Shown: piece by piece, positions 1-8,404 of the stretch
Numbering within the stretch: position 1 is the stretch's first letter
How the letters are laid out: every line of letters starts with the position of its first letter
Source of the DNA: Rhizobium sp. CCGE 510
Lineage (GTDB): Bacteria; Pseudomonadota; Alphaproteobacteria; Rhizobiales; Rhizobiaceae
Length of the DNA: 46,841 nt
Assembly (NCBI RefSeq): GCF_000292525.1
Contig: NZ_AEYF01000019.1
Location: 1 to 46,841 of the forward strand
Direction: 5' to 3'
Notes under the pieces: generated by a model
Database searches by the model: none
What the model was told of the DNA's origin: nothing
The model's input: only the letters and a program-made list of their open reading frames with translations
Program-made: the position numbers and the translations under genes

Positions 1-153
1 ACACGGTTGCTGAGGTGCCCCGGAAGGGCCTCGAAGGACGGGAGTGGGGGTCGCCTGTGGCGAGACACCGCTCCCGCGCGCCCATCGGCTGGCGGCACCC
101 GGCCGAAGCGATTATAAACGGGCCATCAACCCGACCCGCCGAGAGGTTCTCCC

Positions 154-1134
154 ATGACCCAATCCGACCCGGTGATCGCATGGCTCCTCGACTCCGATCC
201 GTCGATCCGCTGGCAGGTGATGCGCGACCTCATCGACGCCCCGGAGCGGGAATGGATGGCTGAGCGGGCCAGGGTGGAGACGGAGGGCTGGGGGGCAAGG
301 CTGCTTGCCTGCCGAGATGAGGACGGGCAATGGGCGGGCGGCGCCTTCCTGCCCGCCGGTTTCGACCCCCGGGAATGGCGTGAGCACGGCCAGCCATGGA
401 CGGCCACGACCTTCTCGCTGTCGCAACTCAGGGAATTCGGTCTCGATCCCGCCTGCGAGCAGGCCAGGCGCACCGTCGAATTGATCGGCGCCAATGCCCA
501 TTGGGAAGAAGGCGGCCAGTCCTATTGGCAAGGCGAAGTCGAAGAATGCATCAACGCCCGCACCGTCGCCGACGGCGCCTATTTCGGCATCGATGTCGCG
601 CCGATCGTCGACAGGCTGGCCAGCGAGCGTCTCGACGACGGCGGCTGGAACTGCGAGCGAACCCGCGGCTCGGTTCGCTCGTCCTTCGCCACCACTATCA
701 ACGTGCTGGAAGGGTTGCTGGAGTTCGAAAAATCGACCGGGGGCACGACCCGATCCCGGGAAGCGCGCGGAACGGGTGAGGAGTTTCTGCTCGAGCGCAG
801 CCTCTTCCGCCGCCTCGGCACCGGCGAGCCCGCCGACAAAAACTTCCTGCAATTCTTGCACCCGAGCCGCTGGCGCTACGACATCCTGCGTGCGCTCGAC
901 TATTTCCGCGCAAGCGCCATCCTGACCGGCACCGATCCCGATCCGCGCCTTGGCGAGGCGATCGACCACCTTCGTTCCCGGCGCCTTCAGGACGGCCGCT
1001 GGCCGCTCGACTGGAGCCTGCCGGGGCGCGTGTGGTTCGATGTCGACGACGGGCAAAGCGAGCCCTCGCGATGGATCACGCTCCGCGCGATGCGGGTGCT
1101 CAAATGGTGGGATGCTCAAGCATCTATCGCCTGA
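154..1134 (+). CDS. Alpha/alpha-toroid (squalene cyclase/prenyltransferase-like) protein, function unknown
   Basis: A 326-residue soluble protein with no signal peptide or membrane segment. Short repeats such as LDDGGWNC (near residue 167) and LQDGRWPLDW (near 275) resemble the QW motifs of terpenoid cyclases and protein prenyltransferases, which suggests helical repeats packed as an alpha/alpha toroid. The catalytic DXDD motif of squalene-hopene cyclases is not visible, so cyclase activity should not be assumed. The ATG follows a GAGAGG ribosome-binding site at a good distance. It stands alone and ends about 40 bp before the convergent DUF6428 gene. The fold is inferred from motif resemblance only; the substrate is unknown. 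Confidence 0.7.
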   Translation: MTQSDPVIAWLLDSDPSIRWQVMRDLIDAPEREWMAERARVETEGWGARLLACRDEDGQWAGGAFLPAGFDPREWREHGQPWTATTFSLSQLREFGLDPACEQARRTVELIGANAHWEEGGQSYWQGEVEECINARTVADGAYFGIDVAPIVDRLASERLDDGGWNCERTRGSVRSSFATTINVLEGLLEFEKSTGGTTRSREARGTGEEFLLERSLFRRLGTGEPADKNFLQFLHPSRWRYDILRALDYFRASAILTGTDPDPRLGEAIDHLRSRRLQDGRWPLDWSLPGRVWFDVDDGQSEPSRWITLRAMRVLKWWDAQASIA

Positions 1135-1175
1135 CGCGGCGAGCCGCTGCCTTGCCGGGCACGATGTGAACCTCT

Positions 1176-1700
1176 TTAGGCGCAGCAGCGGCTCCGTACC
1201 GTGTTAGGCCCGCAGCAGGCCGTCGCCTTGCTGTTTTCTTCAGCCAACCAGCGTTCACGCGGCTTGCAGCTTGCCGGCCGCGGTGAAAGCGCCACATGCA
1301 CGGCACCGGCGCGGAGAACGGGCGTCGCCGCGCAATAAAGCTGCATCGGCCTCACGCCGTCGCTGACTTCGAAGGTAAGCTTGGCCGAAGCGTCGAGCCG
1401 CACGTGCTCCGTCACCTTGCGGACGATGGAACAAAACTTACCGGCCGGCATGTGCTTGCGGTCGCCTTCATCGATATCCCAAAGCTGGATGAAGATCTCC
1501 GTCCAAGCCTCGGGATTGGCGCCGCAATCGAGGCCCGCGAACTGGCCCGCCTTGACCTCGGTGACATGATAGCCTGATTTCACCGGCTGGCCGTCGTAGT
1601 AGAAAATCAGCGGCGCTTCCTTCTGGCCGGCGAGCATATCGAGCAGCAGGCCGAGACTGATATCATTCTCTTGAATTTTTCCGTTGTCGATCGCGTCCAT
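1176..1700 (-). CDS. DUF6428 family protein beside arsR
   Basis: A small soluble protein of about 174 residues, divergent from arsR. The sequence (LGLLLDMLAGQKEAPLIFYYDGQPVKSG in two parts: a helical start, then a beta-rich region) fits the DUF6428 family, which I know as a frequent neighbour of arsR in Rhizobiaceae. An upstream TTG at 1721 would add seven residues, but the ATG at 1700 has AGGA about 8 bases ahead and is preferred. Only 42 bp separate the two divergent start codons, so the promoters overlap and ArsR probably controls both. The C-terminus contains scattered cysteines (ACCGP, RCCA). A role in the arsenic response is inferred from position; no activity is known to me. Confidence 0.7.
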   Translation of the reverse strand: MDAIDNGKIQENDISLGLLLDMLAGQKEAPLIFYYDGQPVKSGYHVTEVKAGQFAGLDCGANPEAWTEIFIQLWDIDEGDRKHMPAGKFCSIVRKVTEHVRLDASAKLTFEVSDGVRPMQLYCAATPVLRAGAVHVALSPRPASCKPRERWLAEENSKATACCGPNTVRSRCCA

Positions 1701-1706
1701 ATCGGC

Positions 1707-1742
1707 TAATCCTAATTTCAACGATTAAAGGATTATTGAAAT
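1707..1742. promoter_or_regulatory. Candidate ArsR operator between DUF6428 and arsR
   Basis: Two nested perfect inverted repeats lie in the 42-bp divergent gap: ATTTCAA (1715-1721) with TTGAAAT (1736-1742), and TAATCC (1707-1712) with GGATTA (1730-1735). The right arm touches the arsR ATG. AT-rich dyads containing TTCAA/TTGAA are the usual kind of ArsR/SmtB operator, so bound repressor would block both directions. Confidence 0.55.
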
Positions 1743-2099
1743 ATGGACCAACGTCAAGCCCTCGCCGCATTCAGCGCGCTTTCGCAGGAAACGCGCCTGC
1801 ACATCATCCGCATGCTGGTTGTCTCCGGCCCGGATGGAATGGCGGCGGGCGCCATTGCGGAAAAGGCGGAGGTCTCGCCATCCAACGTCTCCTTCCACCT
1901 GAAGGAGCTGGAACGGGCCGGCCTGATTGCCCAGCAGCGCGAATCCCGCTCGATCATCTACACCGCCAACTACGATGCGCTCGGTGGCTTGATCCGTTTT
2001 CTGATGGAAGATTGCTGCGGCGGAAACCCGGAGATCTGCGCTCCGGCTGCCGCCGTCGCCGCATGCTGTACACCTGCAGCCAAGGAGGAACTGCAATGA
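1743..2099 (+). CDS. arsR: ArsR family arsenite-responsive repressor
   Basis: A 118-residue winged-helix repressor of the ArsR/SmtB family. It is predicted to bind the divergent promoter and leave it when As(III) or Sb(III) binds. The helix-turn-helix lies around residues 34-58 (AEVSPSNVSFHLKELERAGL). The usual ELCVCDL cysteine motif in the DNA-binding helix is absent; instead cysteines cluster at the C-terminus (C91, C92, C99, C108, C109), so the metalloid site is probably C-terminal, as in several other ArsR types. It is followed after 34 bp by aqpS and then arsC. The ATG is preceded by GGA and overlaps the end of the candidate operator. Confidence 0.93.
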   Translation: MDQRQALAAFSALSQETRLHIIRMLVVSGPDGMAAGAIAEKAEVSPSNVSFHLKELERAGLIAQQRESRSIIYTANYDALGGLIRFLMEDCCGGNPEICAPAAAVAACCTPAAKEELQ

Positions 2100-2133
2100 C
2101 TACAGGCGCAACCACAACACCGGTGACGGCCGG

Positions 2134-2835
2134 TTGATGGCGCCGTTCGATCTGCCGCGCCGGCTGGTCGCAGAAGCCATCGGCACCGCCATGCTGGTCA
2201 CAACCGTCGTCGGTTCCGGCATCACGGCGACGTCGCTGACTGAGGATACGGGGCTTGCCCTGCTCGGCAATACGGTTGCGACCGGCGCCATTCTGGTGGT
2301 GCTGATCACCATATTCGGGCCGATCTCCGGCGCCCACTTCAATCCAGCCGTCTCGCTGGTCTTTGCGATGTCGCGTTCGCTGCCAAAACGCGACCTGACG
2401 GGATATGTGCTGGCACAGATTGCCGGCGGCGTGGCCGGGACGATCGCCGCTCACCTGATGTTCGAACTCCCGCTCGTCGAATTCTCCAGCAAGGTTCGCA
2501 CCGGCAGCGCGCAATGGTTCTCCGAAGGTGTGGCGACCTTCGGCCTGGTCGCGGTCATTCTCGCCGGCATCCGGTTCGAGCAGAAAGCGGTGCCATGGCT
2601 GGTCGGCCTCTACATCACCGCCGCCTACTGGTTCACCGCCTCCACCTCGTTTGCCAATCCGGCCGTTGCGCTCGCCCGCTCCCTGACCGACACCTTCTCC
2701 GGCATCCGCCCGGCCGATCTTCCGGGCTTCTGGCTCGCCGAAATCGCCGGCGCGCTCGTTGCTCTCATTCTTTTCACCTGGCTGCTGCAGCCGGCCGAGA
2801 CATCGTCAACCCTATCCTCTAAGGCGAAGCTGTGA
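2134..2835 (+). CDS. aqpS: Aquaglyceroporin AqpS, arsenite channel
   Basis: A 233-residue major intrinsic protein with six predicted membrane helices and both pore-forming asparagine boxes (HFNPAVS near residue 70 and FANPAVA near residue 174). In Sinorhizobium meliloti the arsR-aqpS-arsC-arsH operon uses AqpS in place of an ArsB pump: ArsC reduces arsenate and arsenite leaves down its gradient through the channel. The same gene order here supports that role. The end overlaps the GTG start of arsC by 4 bases, so the two are translationally coupled. Confidence 0.93.
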   Translation: MMAPFDLPRRLVAEAIGTAMLVTTVVGSGITATSLTEDTGLALLGNTVATGAILVVLITIFGPISGAHFNPAVSLVFAMSRSLPKRDLTGYVLAQIAGGVAGTIAAHLMFELPLVEFSSKVRTGSAQWFSEGVATFGLVAVILAGIRFEQKAVPWLVGLYITAAYWFTASTSFANPAVALARSLTDTFSGIRPADLPGFWLAEIAGALVALILFTWLLQPAETSSTLSSKAKL

Positions 2836-3254
2836 ACGTCACCATCTACCACAACCCGGCGTGCGGCACCTCGCGAAACACGCTGGCGATGATCCGCAAT
2901 GCCGGCATCGAACCGACAATCGTCGAATATCTAAAAAACCCGCCGTCACGTGAGGAGCTGGTCGGGATGATTGCCGATGCCGGCCTCAGCGCGCGCGAAG
3001 CCATTCGCCAGAAGGATACGCCCTATGCTGAGCTCGGCCTCGGCAATCCCGACCTGACCGACGACCAGCTTCTCGACGCCATGCTCGCGCAGCCGATCCT
3101 GATCAACCGGCCCTTCGTGGTGACACCGCTCGGCACGCGCCTGTCACGCCCTTCCGAAATGGTTCTGGAAATCCTGCCGGAGACGCATAGGGGCGCCTTC
3201 ATCAAGGAGGACGGCGAGAAGGTACTGGACGCCGAGGGCAAGAGGATCATCTGA
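2832..3254 (+). CDS. arsC: Glutaredoxin-dependent arsenate reductase ArsC
   Basis: A 140-residue thioredoxin-fold arsenate reductase of the plasmid R773 type. It reduces As(V) to As(III) with glutathione and glutaredoxin. The catalytic cysteine is C11 in HNPACGTSR, and arginines that would contact arsenate are present in REAIRQKD, INRPFV and TRLSRP. The start is GTG at 2832, overlapping the aqpS stop (GTGA). The product would be arsenite, exported by the neighbouring AqpS channel. No arsH follows, unlike the S. meliloti operon. Confidence 0.95.
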   Translation: MNVTIYHNPACGTSRNTLAMIRNAGIEPTIVEYLKNPPSREELVGMIADAGLSAREAIRQKDTPYAELGLGNPDLTDDQLLDAMLAQPILINRPFVVTPLGTRLSRPSEMVLEILPETHRGAFIKEDGEKVLDAEGKRII

Positions 3255-3262
3255 TCCCCCAA

Positions 3263-3529
3263 CTACTTGACGACGGCCGAGCCCTTGACAATGTCGATCG
3301 TCTCGCCGCCGTCGAGACCGATGCGATCTCCGTCGGGCGTCGTCATGAAGCAGCCGGAAGCGCAGAGGTTTTCCGAAGCGCCGGCATCGACCGCGACTTC
3401 GACGCGCTGACCGCTTTCGGTGATGACGAGCACCACGGCGGCTGGATCGGTGTTGGTGATGGATGCTGCGTCAGCCGCGGGCGCGACAAGCAGCGGGACA
3501 AGCAGAACGGCGGCAAATCTTGCCATCAT
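3263..3529 (-). CDS. Small secreted hypothetical protein
   Basis: An 88-residue protein beginning with a clear signal peptide (MMARFAAVLLVPLLVAPAADA, cleavage near residue 21). The mature part of about 65 residues has two close cysteines (NLCASGCF) that could form a disulfide in the periplasm. It converges on arsC with only 8 bp between the stop codons and no terminator in between, so the two transcripts would overlap. I do not recognise the family. Confidence 0.6.
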   Translation of the reverse strand: MMARFAAVLLVPLLVAPAADAASITNTDPAAVVLVITESGQRVEVAVDAGASENLCASGCFMTTPDGDRIGLDGGETIDIVKGSAVVK

Positions 3530-3641
3530 GTGCGGCGGCGCTGGCGCGCCCTCCCCTCGAACGATCGGTGCTGCCCCCGGCAGCGATCCCGATAGTGAAG
3601 ATCATGCACATATAGCTGTGAACGATGGCTGAATGACCCGT

Positions 3642-6176
3642 TCAGCCTTTCCGATTGCCGTCTGCCGTCTTGCTGCGCAATTGCCGCACCGGCTGCTCTC
3701 CCTCTTCCATCGGCGTGTCCGCCGAATTTTCCTGCTCGTTGGGTTGATCCCTGCCTGCATCGGCAAGCGCGGGACGGGCCTCCCGATGGATGGTAAGATC
3801 GGTCTGTGGCAGCGGGATCTCGATGCCCTCGGCCTTGAAGCGCTTGAGGATCTCGATCCTGAGATTGTTGCGCACCGCCATGCCGTCACCCATGTCGGCC
3901 AGGAAGAAACGCAGCTCGAAATCCAGCGAATAGGGCCCGAAGCGCAGGAATTCGACATGCGGCTCGGGATTGCGCATGACGAGCGGTATCCTGGCCGTCA
4001 GTTCCAGCAGGATGTCCATCACCTGCTGCGGATCGGCGTTGTAGGCGACGGAAACCGGAATTTCCGAGCGGCCGATCTTGTTGCGGTGTGTCCAGTTACC
4101 GACGAGGCCGTTGATCAACTCCGAATTCGGCACGATGATCGACTGCTTGCGGAAGGTCTCGATCTCCGTGGCGCGCACCGAAATGCGTTTGACGATGCCT
4201 TCGGCCGTGCCGGAAACGACATGGTCGCCGACCTTGAACGGCCGTTCGACGAGCAGGATCAGGCCGGAGACGAAGTTGGAGACGATGTTCTGCAGGCCAA
4301 AACCGATACCGACGGAAAGTGCCGAGGCGACGAGCGCGAAGCTCGATAGGTCGATGCCGGCGGCGGAAACGCCGATGATCGCCGCGATGCCGACGCCGAG
4401 ATAGCCGATGCCCGTTTTGACCGAATTGCGCACGCCGAGATCGACATGGCTTCTGGCCATCACATTCCCGTCGAGCCAGCGCTGCAGCCAGCGCGTCAGC
4501 AGGTAGACGCCGGCAAACAACAGGATGCCGGTGCAGATGCCGAGCAACGAGATGCTGATGCCGCCGAGCCTAACCTCGGTGAACAGCCTATAGGCAAGGA
4601 TCTGCAGGTCCTGCACATGGAAACCCCAGAGCAACAGGATCAGCGGGATGCCGACGAGAAGCGCCACGGCATAGATCGCAAGGCCGACGAGCAAACCGGC
4701 CTGGTCGATTGCCACCGGCCCGAGCTTGAAGCGGCGCGTCAGGAAGCGCGCGAAGAAGGTGTCGCCAAAGCTTTCCTGCCTGGAGATCGCCTTGCCGGAG
4801 AGCAGGCCAATATACATGGTGACGACGACCGCGCCGGTGACGATGAGCTGCGTGGCGACGAAGCGCGCCAGCCCCACATAACCGGTCAGCGCGGTGAGGA
4901 TGAGGCCGGCGCCGACGACGCGCAGGATGATCCCCATGCCGCGTGGCCAATGCCGGCCCGGCGCATCCGGATCGCCGTTCTTCGCCAGCATCGGCTTGCC
5001 GAACGACACCGAAATCAGGATGAGGCCGATGATCAACGCGGCAATCAGGCTCCTGACCACGGTCAGCACCAGCGGCGAGCCCATCGTCTCGCCGACGGTC
5101 CCGAACAGATAATCGAGCGCGTTGACGACGGCCATTGCCAGCAGGCAATAACCGATCGAGCGCGCGCCGAGATTGGAAAGATGGACGAGCCGCCAGCGCG
5201 GTTCGTTCGGCGCAAAAATGGCGTTGACGAAGCGACCGACGAAATAGACGAGCCCGATCGCCCCGAACAGAGCGCCGATGACCGGCGCGATGTCGGGTCG
5301 CAGAACGTTGAAACTATTGAGAAAGAAGAATGAGGTGACGAGCAGCACCGAAAGCGCCAGGGTCCGGATCAGCGTCGACCAGAAGGCGATCGACAGCCGG
5401 CCGATATAGGACGGGTTTTCGACGGCTTCGTCGCGGCGCAGATACGAGCCGAACAGCCGGTAGCTGCCCGAGAGCAGGATCAGGGCTGAGGCGAGCGACA
5501 GGAAGATCGCGGCAAAAAGTGGAAAACGCTTGAATTTCCAGACGAAGACGGCCCAGCTCGACAAGGCTTGCATGAACTCGCTTGCCTCATGCACGAAGGC
5601 GCTGGCGGCATCGTCGAGCACCGATACCGAAATTTCGGTCCGCCTGAGCAGCGTATCGGCAAACAACCGTCGCCGCATCTCGGTGATCTCGTTGACCAGC
5701 TTCGTCACCGTGATCGACAGGTTTTCGGCATCGCCCGTCACCGCGTTGATCTGCGCGCGCTCACCGGCGAGCGCGTTACGCTCCTGGGTGACGATCCCGG
5801 CCTCCGGCGGCTGCCCGTCCTTCGGCGGATCGCCGATCTCGGCAAGCCGGTTCTTGATCTGGTCGAAACGCGGCCTGAGATTGACCGAAATGGTAATGAC
5901 GGCGCGGCTGAGTTCGTCGGCCTTGGTCGCAAGCCCGACCAGGGCATCGTCATCCTCGGCATTCTGCTTGACGCCGTCCTGGAGCGCCGTCAGCTGGACT
6001 TTGGCCTTGTCGATCTCCTTCGTCGCCTGGTCGAGCGGTGTGTCGGCAAGCGGCGCCTGCGCGGCTGCCGATGCCTGCGGCTCCTGCGCGAAGGCAGCAG
6101 CACCCTTGAAATGCGCGCCGGCCACCGCCAGCGTCAGCAGAAGAATGGTGCGAAGCAGGATCGGTCTCAGCCGCAA
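3642..6176 (-). CDS. Large MscS-type mechanosensitive channel with DUF3772 region
   Basis: An 844-residue membrane protein. It has a signal peptide (residues 1-30), then a periplasmic, partly coiled-coil region of about 170 residues resembling DUF3772, then many membrane helices (about residues 210-600). The MscS pore helix and beta domain follow (GIGFGLQNIVSNFVSGLIL, then VERPFKVGDHV near residue 645, then IVPNSELI). The C-terminal tail is charged. This resembles the long MscK/MscM-like channels that relieve turgor on hypo-osmotic shock. It is a single gene with flanks in other orientations; the spacing suggests its own promoter upstream of 6176. Confidence 0.9.
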   Translation of the reverse strand: MRLRPILLRTILLLTLAVAGAHFKGAAAFAQEPQASAAAQAPLADTPLDQATKEIDKAKVQLTALQDGVKQNAEDDDALVGLATKADELSRAVITISVNLRPRFDQIKNRLAEIGDPPKDGQPPEAGIVTQERNALAGERAQINAVTGDAENLSITVTKLVNEITEMRRRLFADTLLRRTEISVSVLDDAASAFVHEASEFMQALSSWAVFVWKFKRFPLFAAIFLSLASALILLSGSYRLFGSYLRRDEAVENPSYIGRLSIAFWSTLIRTLALSVLLVTSFFFLNSFNVLRPDIAPVIGALFGAIGLVYFVGRFVNAIFAPNEPRWRLVHLSNLGARSIGYCLLAMAVVNALDYLFGTVGETMGSPLVLTVVRSLIAALIIGLILISVSFGKPMLAKNGDPDAPGRHWPRGMGIILRVVGAGLILTALTGYVGLARFVATQLIVTGAVVVTMYIGLLSGKAISRQESFGDTFFARFLTRRFKLGPVAIDQAGLLVGLAIYAVALLVGIPLILLLWGFHVQDLQILAYRLFTEVRLGGISISLLGICTGILLFAGVYLLTRWLQRWLDGNVMARSHVDLGVRNSVKTGIGYLGVGIAAIIGVSAAGIDLSSFALVASALSVGIGFGLQNIVSNFVSGLILLVERPFKVGDHVVSGTAEGIVKRISVRATEIETFRKQSIIVPNSELINGLVGNWTHRNKIGRSEIPVSVAYNADPQQVMDILLELTARIPLVMRNPEPHVEFLRFGPYSLDFELRFFLADMGDGMAVRNNLRIEILKRFKAEGIEIPLPQTDLTIHREARPALADAGRDQPNEQENSADTPMEEGEQPVRQLRSKTADGNRKG

Positions 6177-6379
6177 AAGCGCCTCCGGAAAGCTTGTCGT
6201 CGGAATAGGTCGGAATAGAATGCCAGCTTGTCATAGCAAAGAAAGGCGACAGAAAGGCGGAAGCTCCTGCAAAGGCTTAAGGCATGTCTCGCAAAAGTGT
6301 GAAGCGGTCTTGCGATGATGACATGCGTAGAACAAAGAACGAAAGCGCGACAGGCGAATCTGAAAGATCGCGGCGCGCG

Positions 6380-6931
6380 TTAGAAACCGGCGCCTGGCGT
6401 CGAGAGATAGTCGCGTTCCCTGGCCGTCGACTCCCGTCCCACCATGGCATTGCGGTGCGGAAAGCGGCCATAGGCGGCGATCACATCGCGATGGCGGATC
6501 GCATAATCCAGATATTCCGCGTGGCCGAGGGCGGTAAACAATGCCACCGACCGTTCCTGCTCATCGAGGTTTTCGGCATGTTCGAACGGCAAATAGAAGA
6601 AGGTGCGGCAGGCGGTCTCGACCGCCTGGTCGCCACCGGCGGCAAGCGCGAGCTTGGCTTCCCGAAGCGCCAGCCCGTCGGTCGCGAAGGCCAGCGGCGT
6701 GCTGCGATAGATGTTGCGGGGAAACTGGTCGAGCACGATGATGGCCGCCAACCGGCTTTCCGCATCGGCCCGCCATTCGTCGCTGACACCCGCGGCAAGG
6801 GCGAGATGCGTATGGCGGAAACCCTCGCGGATCTCCATATCGAGCTCCGGCGGCGGGCGGAACCACAGCTCCGGGCCGCATCGGATGAACCAGAAATCGT
6901 AGACTTCCCGTGGTGTACGGATCGTCGTCAT
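6380..6931 (-). CDS. DUF924 family protein
   Basis: A 183-residue soluble helical protein of the DUF924 family. Recognisable pieces are VYDFWF near the start, the central IIVLDQFPRNIYR and the FFYLPFEHAE motif. Members have a TPR-like fold and no established activity. The ATG at 6931 is preceded by AAGGGA at normal spacing; the open frame extends to 7009, but those extra codons run into the repeat element and look non-coding. No operon partner. Confidence 0.88.
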   Translation of the reverse strand: MTTIRTPREVYDFWFIRCGPELWFRPPPELDMEIREGFRHTHLALAAGVSDEWRADAESRLAAIIVLDQFPRNIYRSTPLAFATDGLALREAKLALAAGGDQAVETACRTFFYLPFEHAENLDEQERSVALFTALGHAEYLDYAIRHRDVIAAYGRFPHRNAMVGRESTARERDYLSTPGAGF

Positions 6932-7009
6932 GTTCGTTTTCCCTTGCGTTAGGCTTGGTTGCGGCATCAGTAAGCTATTGGCGAAATTGACAAATGATGT
7001 GCCGTGCAA

Positions 7010-7122
7010 CCCCTCATCCGCCCTTCGGGCACCTTCTTTCCGAGGGGAGAAGAGGGAATCGAGACGTCACCGCGAATCTCTTCTCCCCTCGGGGAGAAGG
7101 TGCCGGCGGGCGGATGAGGGGG
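7010..7122. repeat. RIME-like palindromic intergenic repeat
   Basis: A 113-bp element that folds back on itself. The left half (CCCCTCATCCGCCC at the edge, GAGGGGAGAAGA inside) is nearly the reverse complement of the right half (TCTTCTCCCCTC inside, GGGCGGATGAGGGG at the edge). This matches the form of the Rhizobium-specific intergenic mosaic element RIME1. It sits between the 5' end of the DUF924 gene and the 3' end of the kinase gene. Confidence 0.8.
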
Positions 7123-7173
7123 CCATTCAGCACATCCTTCATATTGCCTCCCCCGGCTCTATCGCTCCTGCCC

Positions 7174-8238
7174 CTACTTCCCCTCCTGCAACGAAAACAC
7201 CAGCGTCGCCTTCGTCCCATCATGTCCGGGATCATAGGCGAAATCCGATTTCAAGCTCGCGGCCATCGCCGTCAGAATACGTGCGCCGAGCCCCGTTCCC
7301 CTCGCCGGGCTCTCCGGATCGAATCCCGTCCCGTCATCCTCGACGACAACCCTCAGCGCCTCGTCCGTCTGATCGACAAAGACGCGGATCTCACCCGGCA
7401 CGCTGTCCGGATAGGCATATTTGAAGGCATTGGTGACCAGTTCGCTGACGATCAGCCCGAGCGTGATCACCTTGTCGGTCGCCAGATTGACCGGCTCAGC
7501 GGTCAGCACGACGCGGTGCGGCCGCTTGTCGTCGCGCATTGAGGCTTCGAGTTCGGTGAGCAGGCTGTTCAGATATTCATCGACCTGCACCGAGCCGACC
7601 TGCCGGTTGGTATAGAGCCGGCGGTGGACGCTGGCGATGGCGTTGATGCGCATCTGCGTTTCGTGCAGCGCATCGATCGCCACCTGGTCCTTGGTCATCG
7701 AGGATTGCATGCGGATCAGCGCGCCGACGAGGCCGAGGCTGTTGGCGATGCGGTGATTGACTTCGGCAAGCAGCATTTCGGCGAGGTCGCGCTGCTGGCG
7801 GATCACCTCCTGCGCCTGCGCCGTCTCGCGGCGGAAACGCGCCCGCTCCAGTGCCTGTTCGAGCGCGGCGGCGAGCAGGTCGAAATAATCGGCAGAGATC
7901 GCCTTGAGCATGTAATCGTCGGCGCCGGCTTTGAGCGCCGCGACCGCGATACTGGTATCGTCCGAGCCCGTTGCATAGATGACCGGCGGATGATCCGGCA
8001 GCGCCGTGATGCAGGGCAGAATGTCGAGGCCGGTCTCGTCAGCCAGGACATGATCGAGCACAACGGCGTCTATGCCGCCTTTGCCGAGCCTGGCAACGCC
8101 GGCCGCACCACTCTCAGCCCATTCGACCGAAAAACCGCGCTGGCCAAGGCTCTTCTGCATCAAGAGGGCGAGCCCCTCATCGTCGTCGATATAGAGGATG
8201 TGGATCAGGGCATCCGCATCGCGGCTAGAATTGCTCAT
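7174..8238 (-). CDS. Receiver-HisKA_2 hybrid sensor histidine kinase
   Basis: A 354-residue cytoplasmic signalling protein with its receiver domain first (residues 12-128; acidic pocket DDDE near 18, phosphorylatable D62, conserved lysine near 112). A short coil, a HisKA_2 dimerisation/phosphotransfer domain (ALEAEVNHRI-type motif, LLAEVNHRIANSLGL, H162) and a C-terminal ATPase domain (GLIVSELVTNAFKYA; DDGTGFDP; GTGLGARI) follow. Such kinases are common in rhizobia and often act in stress, light or cyclic-di-GMP responses. The ATG at 8238 has GGGAGACGGA directly ahead; upstream codons up to 8316 look spurious. No response regulator is adjacent, so the partner is unknown. Confidence 0.85.
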   Translation of the reverse strand: MSNSSRDADALIHILYIDDDEGLALLMQKSLGQRGFSVEWAESGAAGVARLGKGGIDAVVLDHVLADETGLDILPCITALPDHPPVIYATGSDDTSIAVAALKAGADDYMLKAISADYFDLLAAALEQALERARFRRETAQAQEVIRQQRDLAEMLLAEVNHRIANSLGLVGALIRMQSSMTKDQVAIDALHETQMRINAIASVHRRLYTNRQVGSVQVDEYLNSLLTELEASMRDDKRPHRVVLTAEPVNLATDKVITLGLIVSELVTNAFKYAYPDSVPGEIRVFVDQTDEALRVVVEDDGTGFDPESPARGTGLGARILTAMAASLKSDFAYDPGHDGTKATLVFSLQEGK

Positions 8239-8404
8239 TCCGTCTCCCGGCTTTCTCTCGCAGCGACGACCGCCGGCAAGCGTCCGAGTCGTCCGCATGG
8301 CAATGTCGTATTGCATTGACCGCCTGAGGTAAACAGCGGTTATCCTTCACTCTTGTCGCAGGCGGCGCGGAACAGGACTGGGGCCGATTGTTTCACAGTG
8401 GAGG

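Noticed and set aside
1..153. An 82-codon frame starting at base 15
   Set aside because: It overlaps the start of the toroid-fold gene out of frame and lacks any motif; the first 150 bases appear to be upstream non-coding DNA.
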